A stretch of 64,000 nucleotides of DNA. Origin: Spirometra erinaceieuropaei. Taxonomy: Eukaryota > Platyhelminthes > Cestoda > Diphyllobothriidea > Diphyllobothriidae. Numbering within the stretch: the first letter of the stretch is position 1; each line of letters starts with the position of its first letter. A program made the position numbers and the translations under genes. The notes beneath the pieces were generated by a model. That model ran no database searches and was not told the origin of the DNA. It saw only the letters and a list, made by a program, of their open reading frames with translations. This document shows positions 10,246 to 21,474 of the stretch, piece by piece. Location: positions 63,328-127,327 of the forward strand of contig CACRXP010000035.1 in the NCBI GenBank assembly GCA_902702965.1. The letters run 5' to 3'.

Positions 10246-12413
10246 CTTCTTCTGAACTGTTTTCTGGAACTCGCCTGTTCGCGGCGATTCCTCTTATCTC
10301 GAACCCTGAGAGGCAGTCCCTCATTTGCTGGTTCCGCCAGCCTACTGATTTAGTCCCTTCAATTTTAAGTATGTATAAGCTTGTCGACCAAACAATTCAC
10401 ACGCTCCGACTCGTGCGCTAGGTTTTGCCTCGTTTACCACACGATGTTGCTCCATGCATATATAACTGGCTCATCATAGTGATCACCTGACGGGCCTCGT
10501 TAAGCCTGCACTGCTGATAACGGCCACCGCGATGGCCTGGAAGCCGGACCACCTCGCTGCGAAAAAAAATGACAATTTTTACACCCCTCCCCCCGCCGCC
10601 GCTGCCTCGCACCCACCTTCCTGCAACTTTGGGCCCATTTCCTTTCTGCCATGTCAGCGGCTTATGCAATTTTTGTTGTCAGATTAGTCTCTCCCACTCC
10701 ACAAGGACGGCTCAGAGTGCCATCGCATGCAGTTCGGACAAACATGCGCCTTAAGTGTAATTGTAAACATGATCGTGCACCCTCCCTCGGTTTCGTTTGG
10801 CGCGCATTACACAGTCACGCTGCTCGCCTGATGGCCTCCATTTGTTAACGGATTGAGACGCCAATTGTCCGCTTGTGTTTACACTTTGCTGACCGCCCCT
10901 CGACATGTCTTGTCTTCGCCACCAGAACTCGGACATCCGGTCTCGCGCGCTCTCCCTTGTTGTGGACTCGCTCTTCTCTGCCCCTCCTCTTTCCGCAATG
11001 ATTTCTTTGTGCAGTGTCTTCTCGCTCGGTGGACCTTGATGCCCCCCAAGGTCACCCCAGCGACAATGACCTTGACGACATCGTTGCGCTTACTGTGCTC
11101 GTAATGACTCATCATTGGGCGAGGCGAAACTGTTTCAAGGACGACCCCGAGTCTTAACTGCCGTCGGACGCGGCGCGTTTTGGCTGCTCTCCGGTTTTCA
11201 CGTCTTTGTGCGTTTTCCCCAAGGCAGTAGCTCCTTTCATTGCTTATTGCGAAGAGCAGGAATGACCCTTCACTTTATGGGCCGACACTGTTTGGCCAAA
11301 CCACGACATCTGCAGTAAGTGGGGCATTTTCTTTTGAACGAACTCAAGTGGTCCTACGACAAGGTGTCCGTTGCATTCATTTTTAAGGGAGCCATTCCTA
11401 TTAGCGTCGTCGTGCGTGGGCGATGACAGTGGGAGTTAGATCGGTATTGACGCGCCTCTTCCCATGACAACTGAATTTGAGTCGCATGGAGCTATGATTG
11501 TCAACTGATGGGGTACCACGCCTTCCCCCCCCCCCCCTCCCCTACAAACCACAGCTTCGAATTCCCCCAGTGAAACCTCACACGTTCAAAGTCAGAGGAC
11601 ATGCTGTGTGTGGTTCGCGCATACGCGATGTTCGACCTTGTCATGCATTACGATTGCATCCATCTCCAGTCGTCTTGAAATTTTCTGACCATGAAAATGT
11701 GGTAAGAAAGTCGCGTCGCTCTAAGGGGATTCACACACGATCGACGACTGCGTCCTGTTCAAGGCAGTAGTGATTCCCATTGCTTACGATGGATGAACTG
11801 CTCGGGTTGCCTCCGGATTCAATTGAATCATGGGTCTGTTTTCATTATCACTGACGAGAGTGCTGTTGCTGGCAGCAAGAGTATTATAGGAGTCTGGAAA
11901 AGAAACAAACGGAAAATACTATGAACGAAAGTGCGAGCTGCCGTAGGCAGATGACAGGAAAGACAAAATCGTGATTTAAAATACTTTTATTTGCCTGGCG
12001 CTCGAGATTTCCATATGGACTCATCACCAGAGACAACTACGCACAAGGGGGGTAGATGGAAGAGTGCAGTATTTATGCAGCGCAGCTGTCAGGCAAACAC
12101 ATATCTATCGTAGTTATCTGCATCCGACGGCTGCATCCGGTCTGTGTGCAACTTCAACTCTGAGTAGTATGAGGAGACGGCTGTTGGCTTCCGAGCTGTT
12201 CTTGGCGTACTGGAGTGCTTGTCAAAATTTTGAACAGGTGCTGTCGATTTTTAATTTCATCTGCGCGTGAGTTAGTAACCATTGGTTCTGAGCACTCGTG
12301 GGATGTATGGCACATCGGCAGTAAGACAGGACAGTAAGAGTATTCTCTTCTATGATAATAATTCTCAATTTTCGCCGCCCTAAATAATCAGCACTATGAT
12401 GCCGATTTTGCAG
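10246..12413. other. intron of the TRIM-like gene, nothing further recognised
   Basis: Several short open frames exist on both strands without domains. C-rich runs lie near 10585-10605 and 11527-11538. Confidence 0.45.
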
Positions 12414-12678
12414 GTCGTTGTTCGCGCCTATGACTATCATGGCCAGCCCCAGACAGTTGGAACAGATCCCATCACTGCCCGCTTCATAGATTCGCACGGT
12501 CGGGAGGCGCCTTCACAACTGCTGGATCTGGGCAACGGCTCCTATGAGATCACTCTGCTGCCTGTCTCCCCTGGTGCACACCAGCTCTCCGTCAACATCC
12601 TGAGCCGACCAATCCGCGGTTCTCCGTTCCTCGTTAGCGTCCGAGCTCGACAAGCCCCCCACTGGTGCCTGCATGAGG
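12414..12678 (+). CDS. TRIM-like protein, filamin (ABP280) repeat exon
   Basis: This 265-nt exon lies between acceptor gatgccgattttgcag and donor GAGG|GTAAGTTCGG. It starts in phase 0 and ends in phase 1. It encodes a single filamin/ABP280 immunoglobulin-like repeat: VVVRAYDYHGQPQTVGTDPI at the start, LLDLGNGSYEITLLPVSPG in the middle (the conserved Asn-Gly-x-Tyr-x-x-x-x-x-Pro of filamin repeats), and RPIRGSPFLVSV at the end (the conserved G-S-P-F). About 80 residues is the normal length. In TRIM2/3, TRIM45 and TRIM71-type proteins this repeat sits between coiled coil and C-terminal region and serves as a protein-protein interaction or RNA-associated fold. It joins the 6407 exon in frame. Confidence 0.9.
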
Positions 12679-12964
12679 GTAAGTTCGGCACTTCAGTGGG
12701 CAGCAAAACATTTCATGTTGGTCATGCAACAACAACCACACCGCGAAATTCGCCATTTTCGCGTGGCAGCAGAATGCCGTAGGTGAGTGTGTGCATATTT
12801 GATTTTCGGCGAATTCTCTAATCAAAGGGGATGGTGGAGCAAGGGGAGTGTGGAATGCTTCGTATGGAGACAAGTGTCATGTCAACCATTCATCTTTCAA
12901 TCAGTCGAAAGACTTGGCAGGTGCATGACTTCAAGAAGCACTTGGCCTTTTTGGTGGGGTACGA

Positions 12965-13135
12965 AGAGGGACGGACATTGGACGGTCTCAAAAATCTTAT
13001 AATTAGAAACTTTTTATATCCAATAAACACTGTTCCTTTAAAGGTTGAATTTAGGGAAGATATAATACTCAACCCAGCCGGCAAAAGAGCGAATATTTTT
13101 ATGCATATTTCCTACATAAAACATTCGAGTTCATG
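12965..13135 (+). mobile_element. foldback element fragment
   Basis: The blocks cattggacggtctcaaaaat, cttataattagaaacttttt and gcgaatatttttatgcatat match the inner part of the foldback elements at 24.7 and 51.2 kb. Both termini are missing. Confidence 0.5.
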
Positions 13136-13260
13136 AGGATATATATACATATATCAACATGAGTGAAGATTCGAGGTCCGGATAGATTATCCCGTTCATC
13201 ATCCCCAAAAGAAGACGAAGAAGAAAAAGAGGCGATGCCATGGACCGCACTGTATTGGTG

Positions 13261-13299
13261 CTGACGTTTCGGAAACTCCCTCGTTTCCATCATCAGAGT
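13261..13299 (-). ncRNA. hammerhead-ribozyme-type core, left terminal repeat
   Basis: On the - strand CTGATGA is followed by a stem-II hairpin (GGAAAC / GTTTCC closing a GAGGGA loop), then GAAAC and GTC. These are the conserved boxes of the hammerhead core with a GUC cleavage triplet. The hairpin pairs perfectly. Stem III would be only the palindromic CG, as in minimal dimeric hammerheads; activity is inferred. Confidence 0.6.
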
Positions 13300-13321
13300 A
13301 GTGGTAGGGCGTTTGTTCCTG

Positions 13322-14029
13322 CTAGCTCAGAGTTGTTCTGTCTCGCCGCCTGTCTCGTGTTATAGGCAAGCCTGCTACACGAACTCTGACCAGCCTGATG
13401 GAGGGGGATTGGCTTAGGTCTCTCCGTGGCGTGACCTCTGCCCCCTGCCCGGCCGCTGTTGTCGCTGCTAGGTCAGTGTGCCCGCGGGCCCTCCCCCCAT
13501 AATTTGACGGGCCGATCAGCTGCCGTTGCATGTGGGAATCGCGGTCGGCTGTTTGGGCGCGTCGGTGGGTCGATGTCTCGCGTCGGTCGTCTGACACCCG
13601 GCTGGCTCTCTCCCCCTGCTGTGAAGATGACAACTGATGAGAGAGCTGCGATTTGTTCGCCAGTGCTGTCGGCCCCGTCCGAACTGACTGGAGCCTCGTA
13701 CGAATTGTCTGGTAGGCCGGAGGAAGATCAATGGCTCGGTTGATTGTGTCAACTGAGGACCAACTTTCGAGAACCAGTCTGGCCATCCTGTCGCTGGCTC
13801 GGCCGATGACGCTTGCCTCCCCAAAGGCGAAACTGTGCTTCTCCTGTTGTGTGTGGTCATATACCAGGGACAGCTTATCCTCGCGGTTGACTGCAAGCTG
13901 GTGCTCGTGCAATCTTGTGCAGAGGCGTTTGCCCGTTTCACCAACGTACCTTGCACTGCAATCTTGGCAAGGTATGTTGTAGTCCACTGCTGATTGTTCC
14001 GTTGCAGGTAGCTGGTCTTTGGGCCTCAT
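13322..14029 (-). pseudogene. PLE GIY-YIG endonuclease domain fragment
   Basis: A 235-codon frame with no ATG-supported start. The first about 95 residues form a PLE-type GIY-YIG endonuclease: YNIPCQDC (GIY-equivalent Tyr with the Cys-x-x-Cys pair), then ARYVGETGKRL (YIG-equivalent), RLHEHQLAV with the conserved Arg and His, and a C-terminal LVLESWSS with the catalytic-type Glu, followed by NRAIDLPPAY. In intact PLEs this domain follows the reverse transcriptase and nicks target DNA. Here the reverse transcriptase is gone. The last about 130 residues run into the terminal repeat and look like non-coding sequence read through. Confidence 0.8.
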
Positions 14030-14210
14030 TATCTGCAGGGCAGGGGGCAGAGGTCACGCCAGTGCCCCAGCGGTCGGCCACGGAGAGACCTAAGCCAATC
14101 CCCCTCCATCAGGCTGGTCAGAGTTCGTGTAGCAGGCTTGCCTATAACACGAGACAGGCGGCGAGACAGAACAACTCTGAGCTAGCAGGAACAAACGCCC
14201 TACCACTACT

Positions 14211-14246
14211 CTGATGATGGAAACGAGGGAGTTTCCGAAACGTCAG
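14211..14246 (+). ncRNA. hammerhead-ribozyme-type core, right terminal repeat
   Basis: The inverted twin of the core at 13261-13299, identical in all core positions: CTGATGA, six-pair stem II, GAAAC, GTC. The two would be transcribed from opposite strands. Confidence 0.6.
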
Positions 14247-14318
14247 CACCAATACAGTGCGGTCCATGGCATCGCCTCTTTTTCTTCTTTGTCTTCTTTT
14301 GGGGATGATGAACGGGTG

Positions 14319-15137
14319 AGGCGTGACGGCGAACGAGCGAAGGATGAAGAGTTAAATTAAGCCTGCTTAAATGGAATAAGTAGGTATTTTGTAGAAGTAA
14401 ATCCCACGTGGGTCTTTACCATTTTCGCAGCTGCCGAATTACCGCAACACCACGCTCCACTTTTTACTCTAAAGCATACCGTATAGTACACGTTATCGGC
14501 CCATAGTTTTCGGCCTCGCATACGGTAAGAAGAGACTGCAAATGAATGAGTGCAGGAAACCGCTAGCGAGAGCTCCATTTGAACGCAATAGAAATCCATT
14601 TTTTCACGCAACGTATTGATAAGTCGAGTAGGCATGACGCAATGACAACGGTCTGCACGATGGCCCCTGGCCCGGAGTTTTTAATCACTCAATCCAGCAC
14701 CCAGCTCACGGAAAGGTTTCCTTTTTTTACCATGGCCCAGATTCCACCGAACGCGCTTTCGAGGTGATCGAAGTCGAAAGTAATAACAGGAGTCAAGTTT
14801 GCATACGAAATGGCGTTGGCCGCTGTCCAAGAATACGGGATTTTGGACACACGTGTGTTCTCGCCGATGATTTTTGGCTTGGAAGGATAATATTATTAAG
14901 CATTCCCTGCAGTGTGGTCCTGCTAGTTCATGTTAAACATCCTCTCAGAGATGTCAACGACGCCCTCAGTCCGTGATGAGCTCCCACATGCGTTCAGATT
15001 TGACAATGCTCGGAAAATATAGCCGCATGTTTATCAGCACAAGGAGAACAATGTGAGGCGCCAGAAATGAGATCTGCAGCTTTCATGCTCATATCCTTCC
15101 CCGCGGGGCTTTGATGCATTTTTCTTGTTTCTTCTAG
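14319..15137. other. intron remainder, nothing further recognised
   Basis: No domain or repeat is recognised before the acceptor at 15137. Confidence 0.5.
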
Positions 15138-15478
15138 CCTATGAGGGGCGAACACTCGTTCAGCCCGTCGCTGTGTCTGCCCTGCCGCCGATCTCTCCAC
15201 CATTCCAGACATCGCCTCCCGATGCGTCTGAAGAGACCGGGTCAGTACCCACGGAACCCCCACCACCTGCCGTACCTCCGGGATCTGTGCTTCTGCTCGA
15301 TACTGGCAACAGTCGCCTACTCGTCTTGGACCCGGACTCTGGGAGTGTGAAGACGGCGCTAGTCAACGACGCGCTTAAAGGCCAGGCGGCCACAGGAATG
15401 GCTCTATGTCCCGCCGGCCTTTGGGTAGTCAATTGGCGGGCTAACGAACTGCTGCTTCTTGACCTTGCAACCAATGAG
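15138..15478 (+). CDS. TRIM-like protein, Pro-rich linker and first NHL-like blades
   Basis: This exon follows a strong acceptor (tttttcttgtttcttctag) and ends at GAG|GTACTT. It is 341 nt, enters in phase 1 as required by the filamin exon and leaves in phase 0. The first about 50 residues are a Pro/Ser-rich linker (PPISPPFQTSPPDASEETGS). Then come two beta-propeller-like units: GSVLLLDTGNSRLLVLDPDS, which has the D-x-x-N-x-R/H-x-x pattern of NHL repeats, and ATGMALCPAGLWVVNWRANE. TRIM-NHL propellers bind RNA or protein partners. The blades here are short and diverged. Confidence 0.85.
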
Positions 15479-15566
15479 GTACTTTGCTTCATTTGTACTC
15501 TATTGATTACTTCTCTGCGTCTTTGTATCTACTCCCTCTCACACACCCACACTCTCAATTTTTCAG
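15479..15566 (+). other. short intron
   Basis: An 88-nt intron runs from GTACTT to the acceptor cactctcaatttttcag, with a pyrimidine-rich interior. It joins the flanking exons in phase 0 (ATNE to IRQKISS), giving a continuous propeller sequence. Confidence 0.8.
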
Positions 15567-16736
15567 ATTCGCCAGAAGATTTCCAGTCCACTTTTTGTGG
15601 AGCCGACAAGCGTCTGCGTTTGTCCCCGCACCGGACGGGTTTTAGTGGCAGACAATGGGGCCGGCTGTGTGTTTGAATGCCGTCGGCAGGCCCCCCTGCC
15701 GGATTCTGGTCAGAACCGTCAATACTTGTCCCTCTGTCCCGGTAGCGCCGGCGATGCTGTTCTCGTCTCGCCGCTGATAGACTCCCGCTGCAGAACGACC
15801 TCCAGCAACACTGCTGCTGCTGCCTCTGCCGCCGGACATGCACAGCATCGTAAAACCAGCGCCGTTGCTGATTCGGGAGACGGTTTCGGTGGCGCTCTTC
15901 GCCGCGTCACAGGCATCTGCGTTGCCAGTTCCGGGGAAATCGTGCTAGCGGCCGGCGCCGAATTGCAGATCTACTCCCCGGAGGGTCGTCACCTGGGTGT
16001 TCTCTGTCCACCAGCGCTCTGTGTTGATCCCAGAGCCCTTCTCACGGAGCCGCTGACCAACGTCTCGAGCTCACAGTTTTCCCAACGCACATCCACCCTA
16101 CCCACTCCGCTGTCGATGAACTCTTCAGCGCCGGGCAGTACTCTGACCCTAATGGCTGCCCACAGAACGTCCTCCAGTCGTCGACCGCCCTCCCTTGGCG
16201 GAACAATGCGCTCCGCGCTCGGCGGCGGCGGCGGAGCCTCCGTTCGGGGTCACTTCGGTGGCGTGACAATGGGAACCCTGCCAGCAGGAGTCAGCTGCGA
16301 GGATGACCTGGGCGAGTGTATTCTGGCCTCTCACACCGATCGCAGTCGATCCGCAGTGGTTGTCTGGCCAGAGCCTGTCTGGCGTTCTGTCATCGGACGG
16401 CTTTCGGGAAGTCGTCCGACCTCTGTGGTCAACGGTGTCAGTACTGCCGCTAACGGTTGTACCAATGATTCCCCCGCCGCCCTCCTGCTAGAGGGACTGG
16501 CGAACTTCAGTGTCGGCAGTCATGACAGCACTGAGAGCCTCCGTGAGGACTGTTTCCGGAACGGTGGTGGTCTTGGTGTCAGTCTGATGCGCCAGGCAGT
16601 GAAACAACCCTACGTCCTGGAGGTGGAGCCGCCCCAGATGCGTCGCCTCGCCGGCCTCACTGCTTTGCCCACATCGCGCTCCGTTGTGGCCGTCGACCTT
16701 GGCGGTCAATGCGCCTATTGTCTGCGTTATGCGTAG
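15567..16736 (+). CDS. TRIM-like protein, C-terminal divergent NHL propeller, last exon
   Basis: This terminal exon has 389 codons plus a TAG stop and starts in phase 0. Propeller-like units are visible at about residues 10-40 (PTSVCVCPRTGRVLVADNGA), 110-140 (VTGICVASSGEIVLAAGAEL then QIYSPEGRHLGVL) and at the C terminus (LAGLTALPTSRSVVAVDLGG). Between them are long Ser/Ala/Gly-rich inserts, including an Ala run near residue 75 and a Gly run near 215. With the upstream exons this gives at least 697 residues. The full protein would be a TRIM-NHL/TRIM45-like E3 ligase if RING and B-boxes exist upstream. The assignment to a specific subfamily is open because the NHL blades are atypical. Codon use is GC-rich, unlike the intron sequence. 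Confidence 0.85.
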   Translation: MRQKISSPLFVEPTSVCVCPRTGRVLVADNGAGCVFECRRQAPLPDSGQNRQYLSLCPGSAGDAVLVSPLIDSRCRTTSSNTAAAASAAGHAQHRKTSAVADSGDGFGGALRRVTGICVASSGEIVLAAGAELQIYSPEGRHLGVLCPPALCVDPRALLTEPLTNVSSSQFSQRTSTLPTPLSMNSSAPGSTLTLMAAHRTSSSRRPPSLGGTMRSALGGGGGASVRGHFGGVTMGTLPAGVSCEDDLGECILASHTDRSRSAVVVWPEPVWRSVIGRLSGSRPTSVVNGVSTAANGCTNDSPAALLLEGLANFSVGSHDSTESLREDCFRNGGGLGVSLMRQAVKQPYVLEVEPPQMRRLAGLTALPTSRSVVAVDLGGQCAYCLRYA

Positions 16737-17834
16737 CGGATGTTCCCCAAGCACTCAGTGCAAGTTCTGTTGTCCTGTTGCACTTTTCTTCTCTTTTACG
16801 TAGACATTTGGCCGCCTGCTCCGGTGATAGAGGCCGATTTTATTTGACCCTTGTCCCTCTCTCCCCTCTTGTCTGTACGCTGTCAGACATTCTTTCTCTC
16901 CTTCATGTGTACCAGGGTAATTTCTTCGTTCTTTCACCGTTTTCGCCTTATTTGCAAATGGTATTATGAAGTGTAGTTCGCTCAGCCCCGCTGCTTCAAA
17001 TACGTGCTGTCATTCACTAATCAGCGTCTATCTCTGTCGCTTCCCCTATTTCGGTATTTTCGCCGTTAAGGGCAGACCTCCCAACTTTTTAAGGCCTGCC
17101 TCGGTGTTCTTATTTGTCCATTTCCACTCTCAGCGGTATGCTTGAGTAGTTTGTTTCGATCAGAAGAAATTAGCTTTCGTTTTGATGAACTTGTCCGTGC
17201 ATATATATAATATATATATGTATGCGCTTCCCAGAGTTTCGCACTTCAGCTGATAGACTCATTGTCAGTTCCGCCACCCTTTGTGCTGTATTCGCTCACC
17301 GTGCAAGTTTGTAATACGTGTTTTGTAGTCTTTCCCCTCCAAACAACCACATTCACACTCGGCATAGCAGCCCACTGTTTCAGCGTCATCACCTTTTCTT
17401 TGCATCGGCTGTACGCACAACAGACTTTTTTAAAAGCAAGCACCCCCGGTCCCCTCACATTCTCTCTCTCACACACACATGCACAGAGATTAACGGTTTC
17501 CCGGTTCCCCCCATATTCTGGACTTGAGCAGTAGTGTCTGTGACTACAAATAACACACCACACTTCTGGTACTGTCCTGAGTATACTTATCTGTCGTTGG
17601 TGTTGTAAATAGTTTGCTCCACCTGGTGCACAGGTCTTGCACTAGGATATGAAAGTTTACCTACACAAGCACTTATATATATATGTGTATGTGTGTTTTT
17701 GCACGAACATGAATACCAGCCTTCTTTGCTCCACTTTTATCACCTCCGCTTCCTCTCGGCTTTACGGGCTTCATTTGTCGAGATTAGTTATTGGTGGAAT
17801 CGAACAGGCGAGTTCGAGGAAGCGGTTCAGACAA
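16737..17834 (+). other. 3' flank and probable 3' UTR of the TRIM-like gene
   Basis: Pyrimidine-rich sequence follows the stop codon. No canonical AATAAA is obvious in the first 300 bases. A short AT-rich palindrome (atatatataatatatatat type) lies near 17202-17222. Nothing else is recognised. Confidence 0.4.
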
Positions 17835-18120
17835 TGATAATGTGATCGTTGAAGCAAGAAGTTTATTGGCCTGACGTTTCGCATTCTCACTCGAATTCAT
17901 CATCAGGGAGGGTCGCAGAAGAGGGTAATGGGGGTGAGCTTAAGCTGCGCAGCATTTATAGGGCGCGGTTGTGGGGAAACCGCACGCCTACTATATTTGG
18001 CAGTACTGGTTTTCGTCGCTGGAGAGGTAGTTGATGCGATGATTGTTTGTCACTCCGTCGTGATTTCACCATCGTTGCCGGTTACTCGGCGATTTAGCTT
18101 CCTGTTACCGTGACTTCCGA
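17835..18120 (-). mobile_element. solo PLE terminal repeat with hammerhead core
   Basis: In - orientation the blocks are gaagcaagaagtttattggc, the hammerhead core at 17871-17906, and gcagcatttatagggcgcgg. This matches the order of the terminal repeats at 38.9 and 42.7 kb. No coding part or partner repeat is found nearby. Confidence 0.6.
17871..17906 (-). ncRNA. hammerhead-ribozyme-type core
   Basis: On the - strand CTGATGA, a stem-II hairpin with a GAGT loop and some mispairs, GAAAC and GTC are in register. Stem II is less perfect than in the 13-14 kb pair, so this copy may be inactive. Confidence 0.5.
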
Positions 18121-19663
18121 TCACCCTCATCCTCCCAATTTGGCCATTAATTTTCCCCCGCCAATGACTCACGGCTCAGCTGTACTCCTGATTCATGACC
18201 AACCCGCTACCCCTAACCGGACGTTCCTGGGAAAGGGAATTCGAACTGCTGAATGATTCACACTAGTGACGGCTTGGGTGCTGGTTGGAAGGCCAGATAC
18301 GTATTTCATTGATTCTGTGCAGGTGGTCTGCCAGGCTTAACCATGTGCTCTCTGGTGTATATACCGGTTTCACCATTCCAGCCCTTTCATCTCAGAAATC
18401 ACTGCGCGAAGTTGGGATAGATCCATCGAAACGAGGTTTTTTTCAGGCTCGGTTCGTAAGTTGGCATGAATATTTTGGCTGAAACCACCCACCAAACGCG
18501 TAAAGTTTGCAAACCAATGACAGTCAGCCAGTAGCATACAGACGTCCTCTGAAACAACTGTTCTGGCTACACGGGAAATGGCCCAAAGCCCAGACAGGTG
18601 TTTCGATGATTTTGTGTCGCTACACGACGCACTTGTGAAGCATTGTTTGTCCGGATTCGGACTGTTCCAAGCCGGTACCTCTGCGGTCACAGATGGTGCT
18701 TCGCAAAATCGCAACCCCCTCAGGTTGTCGGACCCTCTGCGGTCGGCCGAGCATCGGTGACGCGCCAATTCATCTAGGCGACATCACCTGACAAGCTGAG
18801 CATCCAAACGGGATTGCCTCTGCAATTCTTTAAAATCTCCATGCCACCGAACCACGCGATTGCCTGCCCAGCATCTTAAGAGCCAGTGGAATCGCTGAAT
18901 TTGCTCTCCCTACCCTGTCGAGTGCCCAACCCTCAGAGAAGTGTGTTAGGTGTAAGCTATGGTTATGGAGCCCCACCTGATGGACACAATACTGTTGGTT
19001 AGGACAACTATTTCTCAACCACTCAAAGTACAACCGCGCATTCCCAATAGCTTTTCTTCTCCGTACAACTACTTGACCTCGTCGCCTGTGCGTCCCCCGA
19101 CCCCTATTACCCCCGATTCCGTATTACGGGTGACTGGAGTTTGTTTACCTTAGGTGGGACTACATAGCCACAGATGACCGTCATCTCTTACTAGTTGCGA
19201 GAGCACTGACGTAGAGCAGAATAAATGGTTGGTATTAATTGCCCTTGCGACTCCAATTCTAACACATGGAATGCGTTTGATGTTGGAGAAGTGAGCACAT
19301 TCATCAGAAAGGGATTTAGTTCACGGGGGCCAGAGAGGAGCCTTCTGTACACGATTGAACTGTGCTCCAACTGGTTTTAGGGACCTGGGCCCGTCGTTCA
19401 CCTGCCGAAACATTTACACCTGATTATTTTGCTTGTATCCGCCTAGTGAAGGAGGCTAATGCAGTACATACAAGCGTTTGGTCCGCTCGCCAATACGAGT
19501 TAAAACGTGCTTTGAAGAATCACCACACCAACAGTTATGGCTTGGAAGACTTCCAACTGACGCCATATCTCGGTTCCTCGGACTGCGGATCGGGTTTCAG
19601 TTGTCCCTTAATACGACGTTATGGCGACTCTCGTCAGTGATAAGTTCAGTAATGGCAGAGGGC
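18121..19663. other. non-coding stretch, nothing recognised
   Basis: A - strand open frame of 132 codons (18370-18768) has no known domain and no splice support. No repeat shared with other parts of the window was noticed. Confidence 0.35.
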
Positions 19664-19935
19664 ACTCACCAATCGGGAATATACGGAACTCACTCATCCC
19701 GCTGTGCCTTGGGGCTCTCACTCGAGCCCAGCCAGCAACGGCATAGCGGCAGAATAGCATTGCCAAAAAAAAACAAGGGAGGCTGGGGTGGCCATTTCTG
19801 GCTAGTTAGCTATCGTCAGCCAGTTATGCTCAACCCCGAAGTACACAAAAGCTGGGGCTCGATCCCACGATCCAAGGCCTCTAACCACTGAGCCACGGGC
19901 TCGTTGTCCTGTCGGTTGTGATCATGAATGTACAG
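19664..19935 (-). mobile_element. tRNA-headed SINE, copy 2
   Basis: A full copy on the - strand. The head (about 19840-19905) has GAGCCCGTGGCTCAGTGGTT (A-box) and a B-box form of GGATCGTGGGATCGAGCCC. Then follow the gctggctgacgatagcta, agaaatggccaccccagcct and gggctcgagtgagagcccc blocks, and an end near gttccgtatattcccgattg. Confidence 0.7.
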
Positions 19936-21474
19936 TTAATGACCTAACTCATGAAATGTGCCGACATTTGCGAATGATTGCTAATCAATCGCAAACCGAC
20001 GCCATTTCATCAGTTCAATGTCTATGTTAATTAAGCACAAGTCCTACAGAATCAAAAAGATAAAAGAAATATTGAAGGCAGTGTTGCGTTGTTTGGAAGT
20101 GCCGACTTATTTTGAAAAGCGCAAAATCCCGAAAACGTCAGAAATGGCTCTAATTTAGTAAACTCAGTTTTACAAAGTATAGGATGTATTCTCATACCAA
20201 AAACATGGTAAATATGAAAGTAGACATAAAGTAATGTCTAATGATAGTGTTTTCGTGAAGTTTGCATTTAAATATCGTTTAATACTTAGTGTGATTTCAT
20301 ATATGCCGGTTTGTCAGTTGCCTACATTTTAAGTGTAGATTCAAAAACAGTTTTCCAGTGAGTCGTGTTATTTTTGACTCGTTCGAAGTAAATGAGATGG
20401 GGTTCAATAAGAGAAGCTTGAATTCGCTTGATTTCACCGATCGGTGCTGGCAGAGCTCGAGAGAGTGATAGAGCTCTAGGCACAGCTGGCCGAATGAGTT
20501 CCATAGCGCAATCGGTGAGTATACCTCTGCCAACGTACCGTTTTAGCACTTGTTATTATTTTTCATTACCTCTCCTGTTTCTTGCGCTCCGCTACCTCGT
20601 AAACCTTTATAGTTAGCCTTCTTCAATTGATTTGCCATATAGACAAAAAAAATTGTTAGTAAATATTGCCTTATAAACCCAACAATGCCTTCTTTAGGGG
20701 AACGCGCGTGGACGGATTTCGCTCGATAGGAATCATCTTGTGAAGCTCATGACATTTCATGCGTTATCACATCTACTGTAGAATGAGCTTACTGACCTTC
20801 GGTTGGGCGCTCCTTCTTGGGGGGGGGGGAGGGGGGAGGGTGTGGGTATCGATTGAGCATACACGTCACGTATCGACCTAGTCGGAAATTTACGAATCCA
20901 TCCCTCAAAATCTGGCGAACTAGTGCCTGCGACACCAACATACGTCCGCTGCCTTCGCCTCAACTGTCCGCATCACCCGTGCACATTGGGCAATCTCGAT
21001 CACAAGCGCCTACACAAAAATTTGAGGTGAACAGTTGTGGACTATACCACATCACCAAAAATTTTCCCATCGACACCTGAACACCTCCAACATCACACAA
21101 GGCGGGCACCTCTCACGTAGGTGAGAAGTGTGTTTTTAAGCCCCTTCCCCGTGTGGCGTCTCACGCACATGTGAGAGCTGAGCAGTCCATCCCCGTGTCG
21201 AATCCTGCTGTATTTTGTGGAGGCCAGGTCGCGTGTGTGGCACACACAGACGGACTAACCTCAGCTGCATCAGCTGCCTCTCTCAAACCAACAGCATCAG
21301 CTGGTTTGGCAGACTGGCACACGGGAATGGGTGGAGCGAGTGACAACGACTCTCAGCGTTCACTGAGTGTCTGGGCGTTATGTGGCCAAATGATTGAATG
21401 AGGGTCCGATGCTGATGGCTCACAAGTAAGATATCCAAGCCGCCTACCCACATTTGTATGTGATTCTCCGCCCC
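19936..21474. other. non-coding stretch, nothing recognised
   Basis: AT-rich in the first half. A G homopolymer lies near 20818-20836. No domain or repeat is recognised. Confidence 0.35.

Larger units (their letters stand above)
13186..14318 (-). mobile_element. Penelope-like element with inverted terminal repeats
   Basis: Two long inverted arms of about 270-280 bp (13186-13455 and 14035-14318) enclose a PLE coding fragment. The outermost blocks are gttcatcatcccc on the left and ggggatgatgaac on the right. Each arm carries a hammerhead-type core (13261-13299 on -, 14211-14246 on +). PLE terminal repeats are known to occur in direct or inverted orientation, often with hammerhead ribozymes. 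The reverse transcriptase is absent and only the C-terminal endonuclease part remains. The element lies in the intron between exons 12414-12678 and 15138-15478 of the TRIM-like gene, in opposite orientation to that gene. Confidence 0.75.

Noticed and set aside
15597..15916. Open frames antisense to the last TRIM-like exon and in its other frames
   Set aside because: Shadows of a GC-rich coding exon; the sense frame has the splice sites, phase and domain content.
18370..18768. A 132-codon - strand frame that might be LTR-retrotransposon-like
   Set aside because: No protease, reverse transcriptase, RNase H or integrase motif could be matched.
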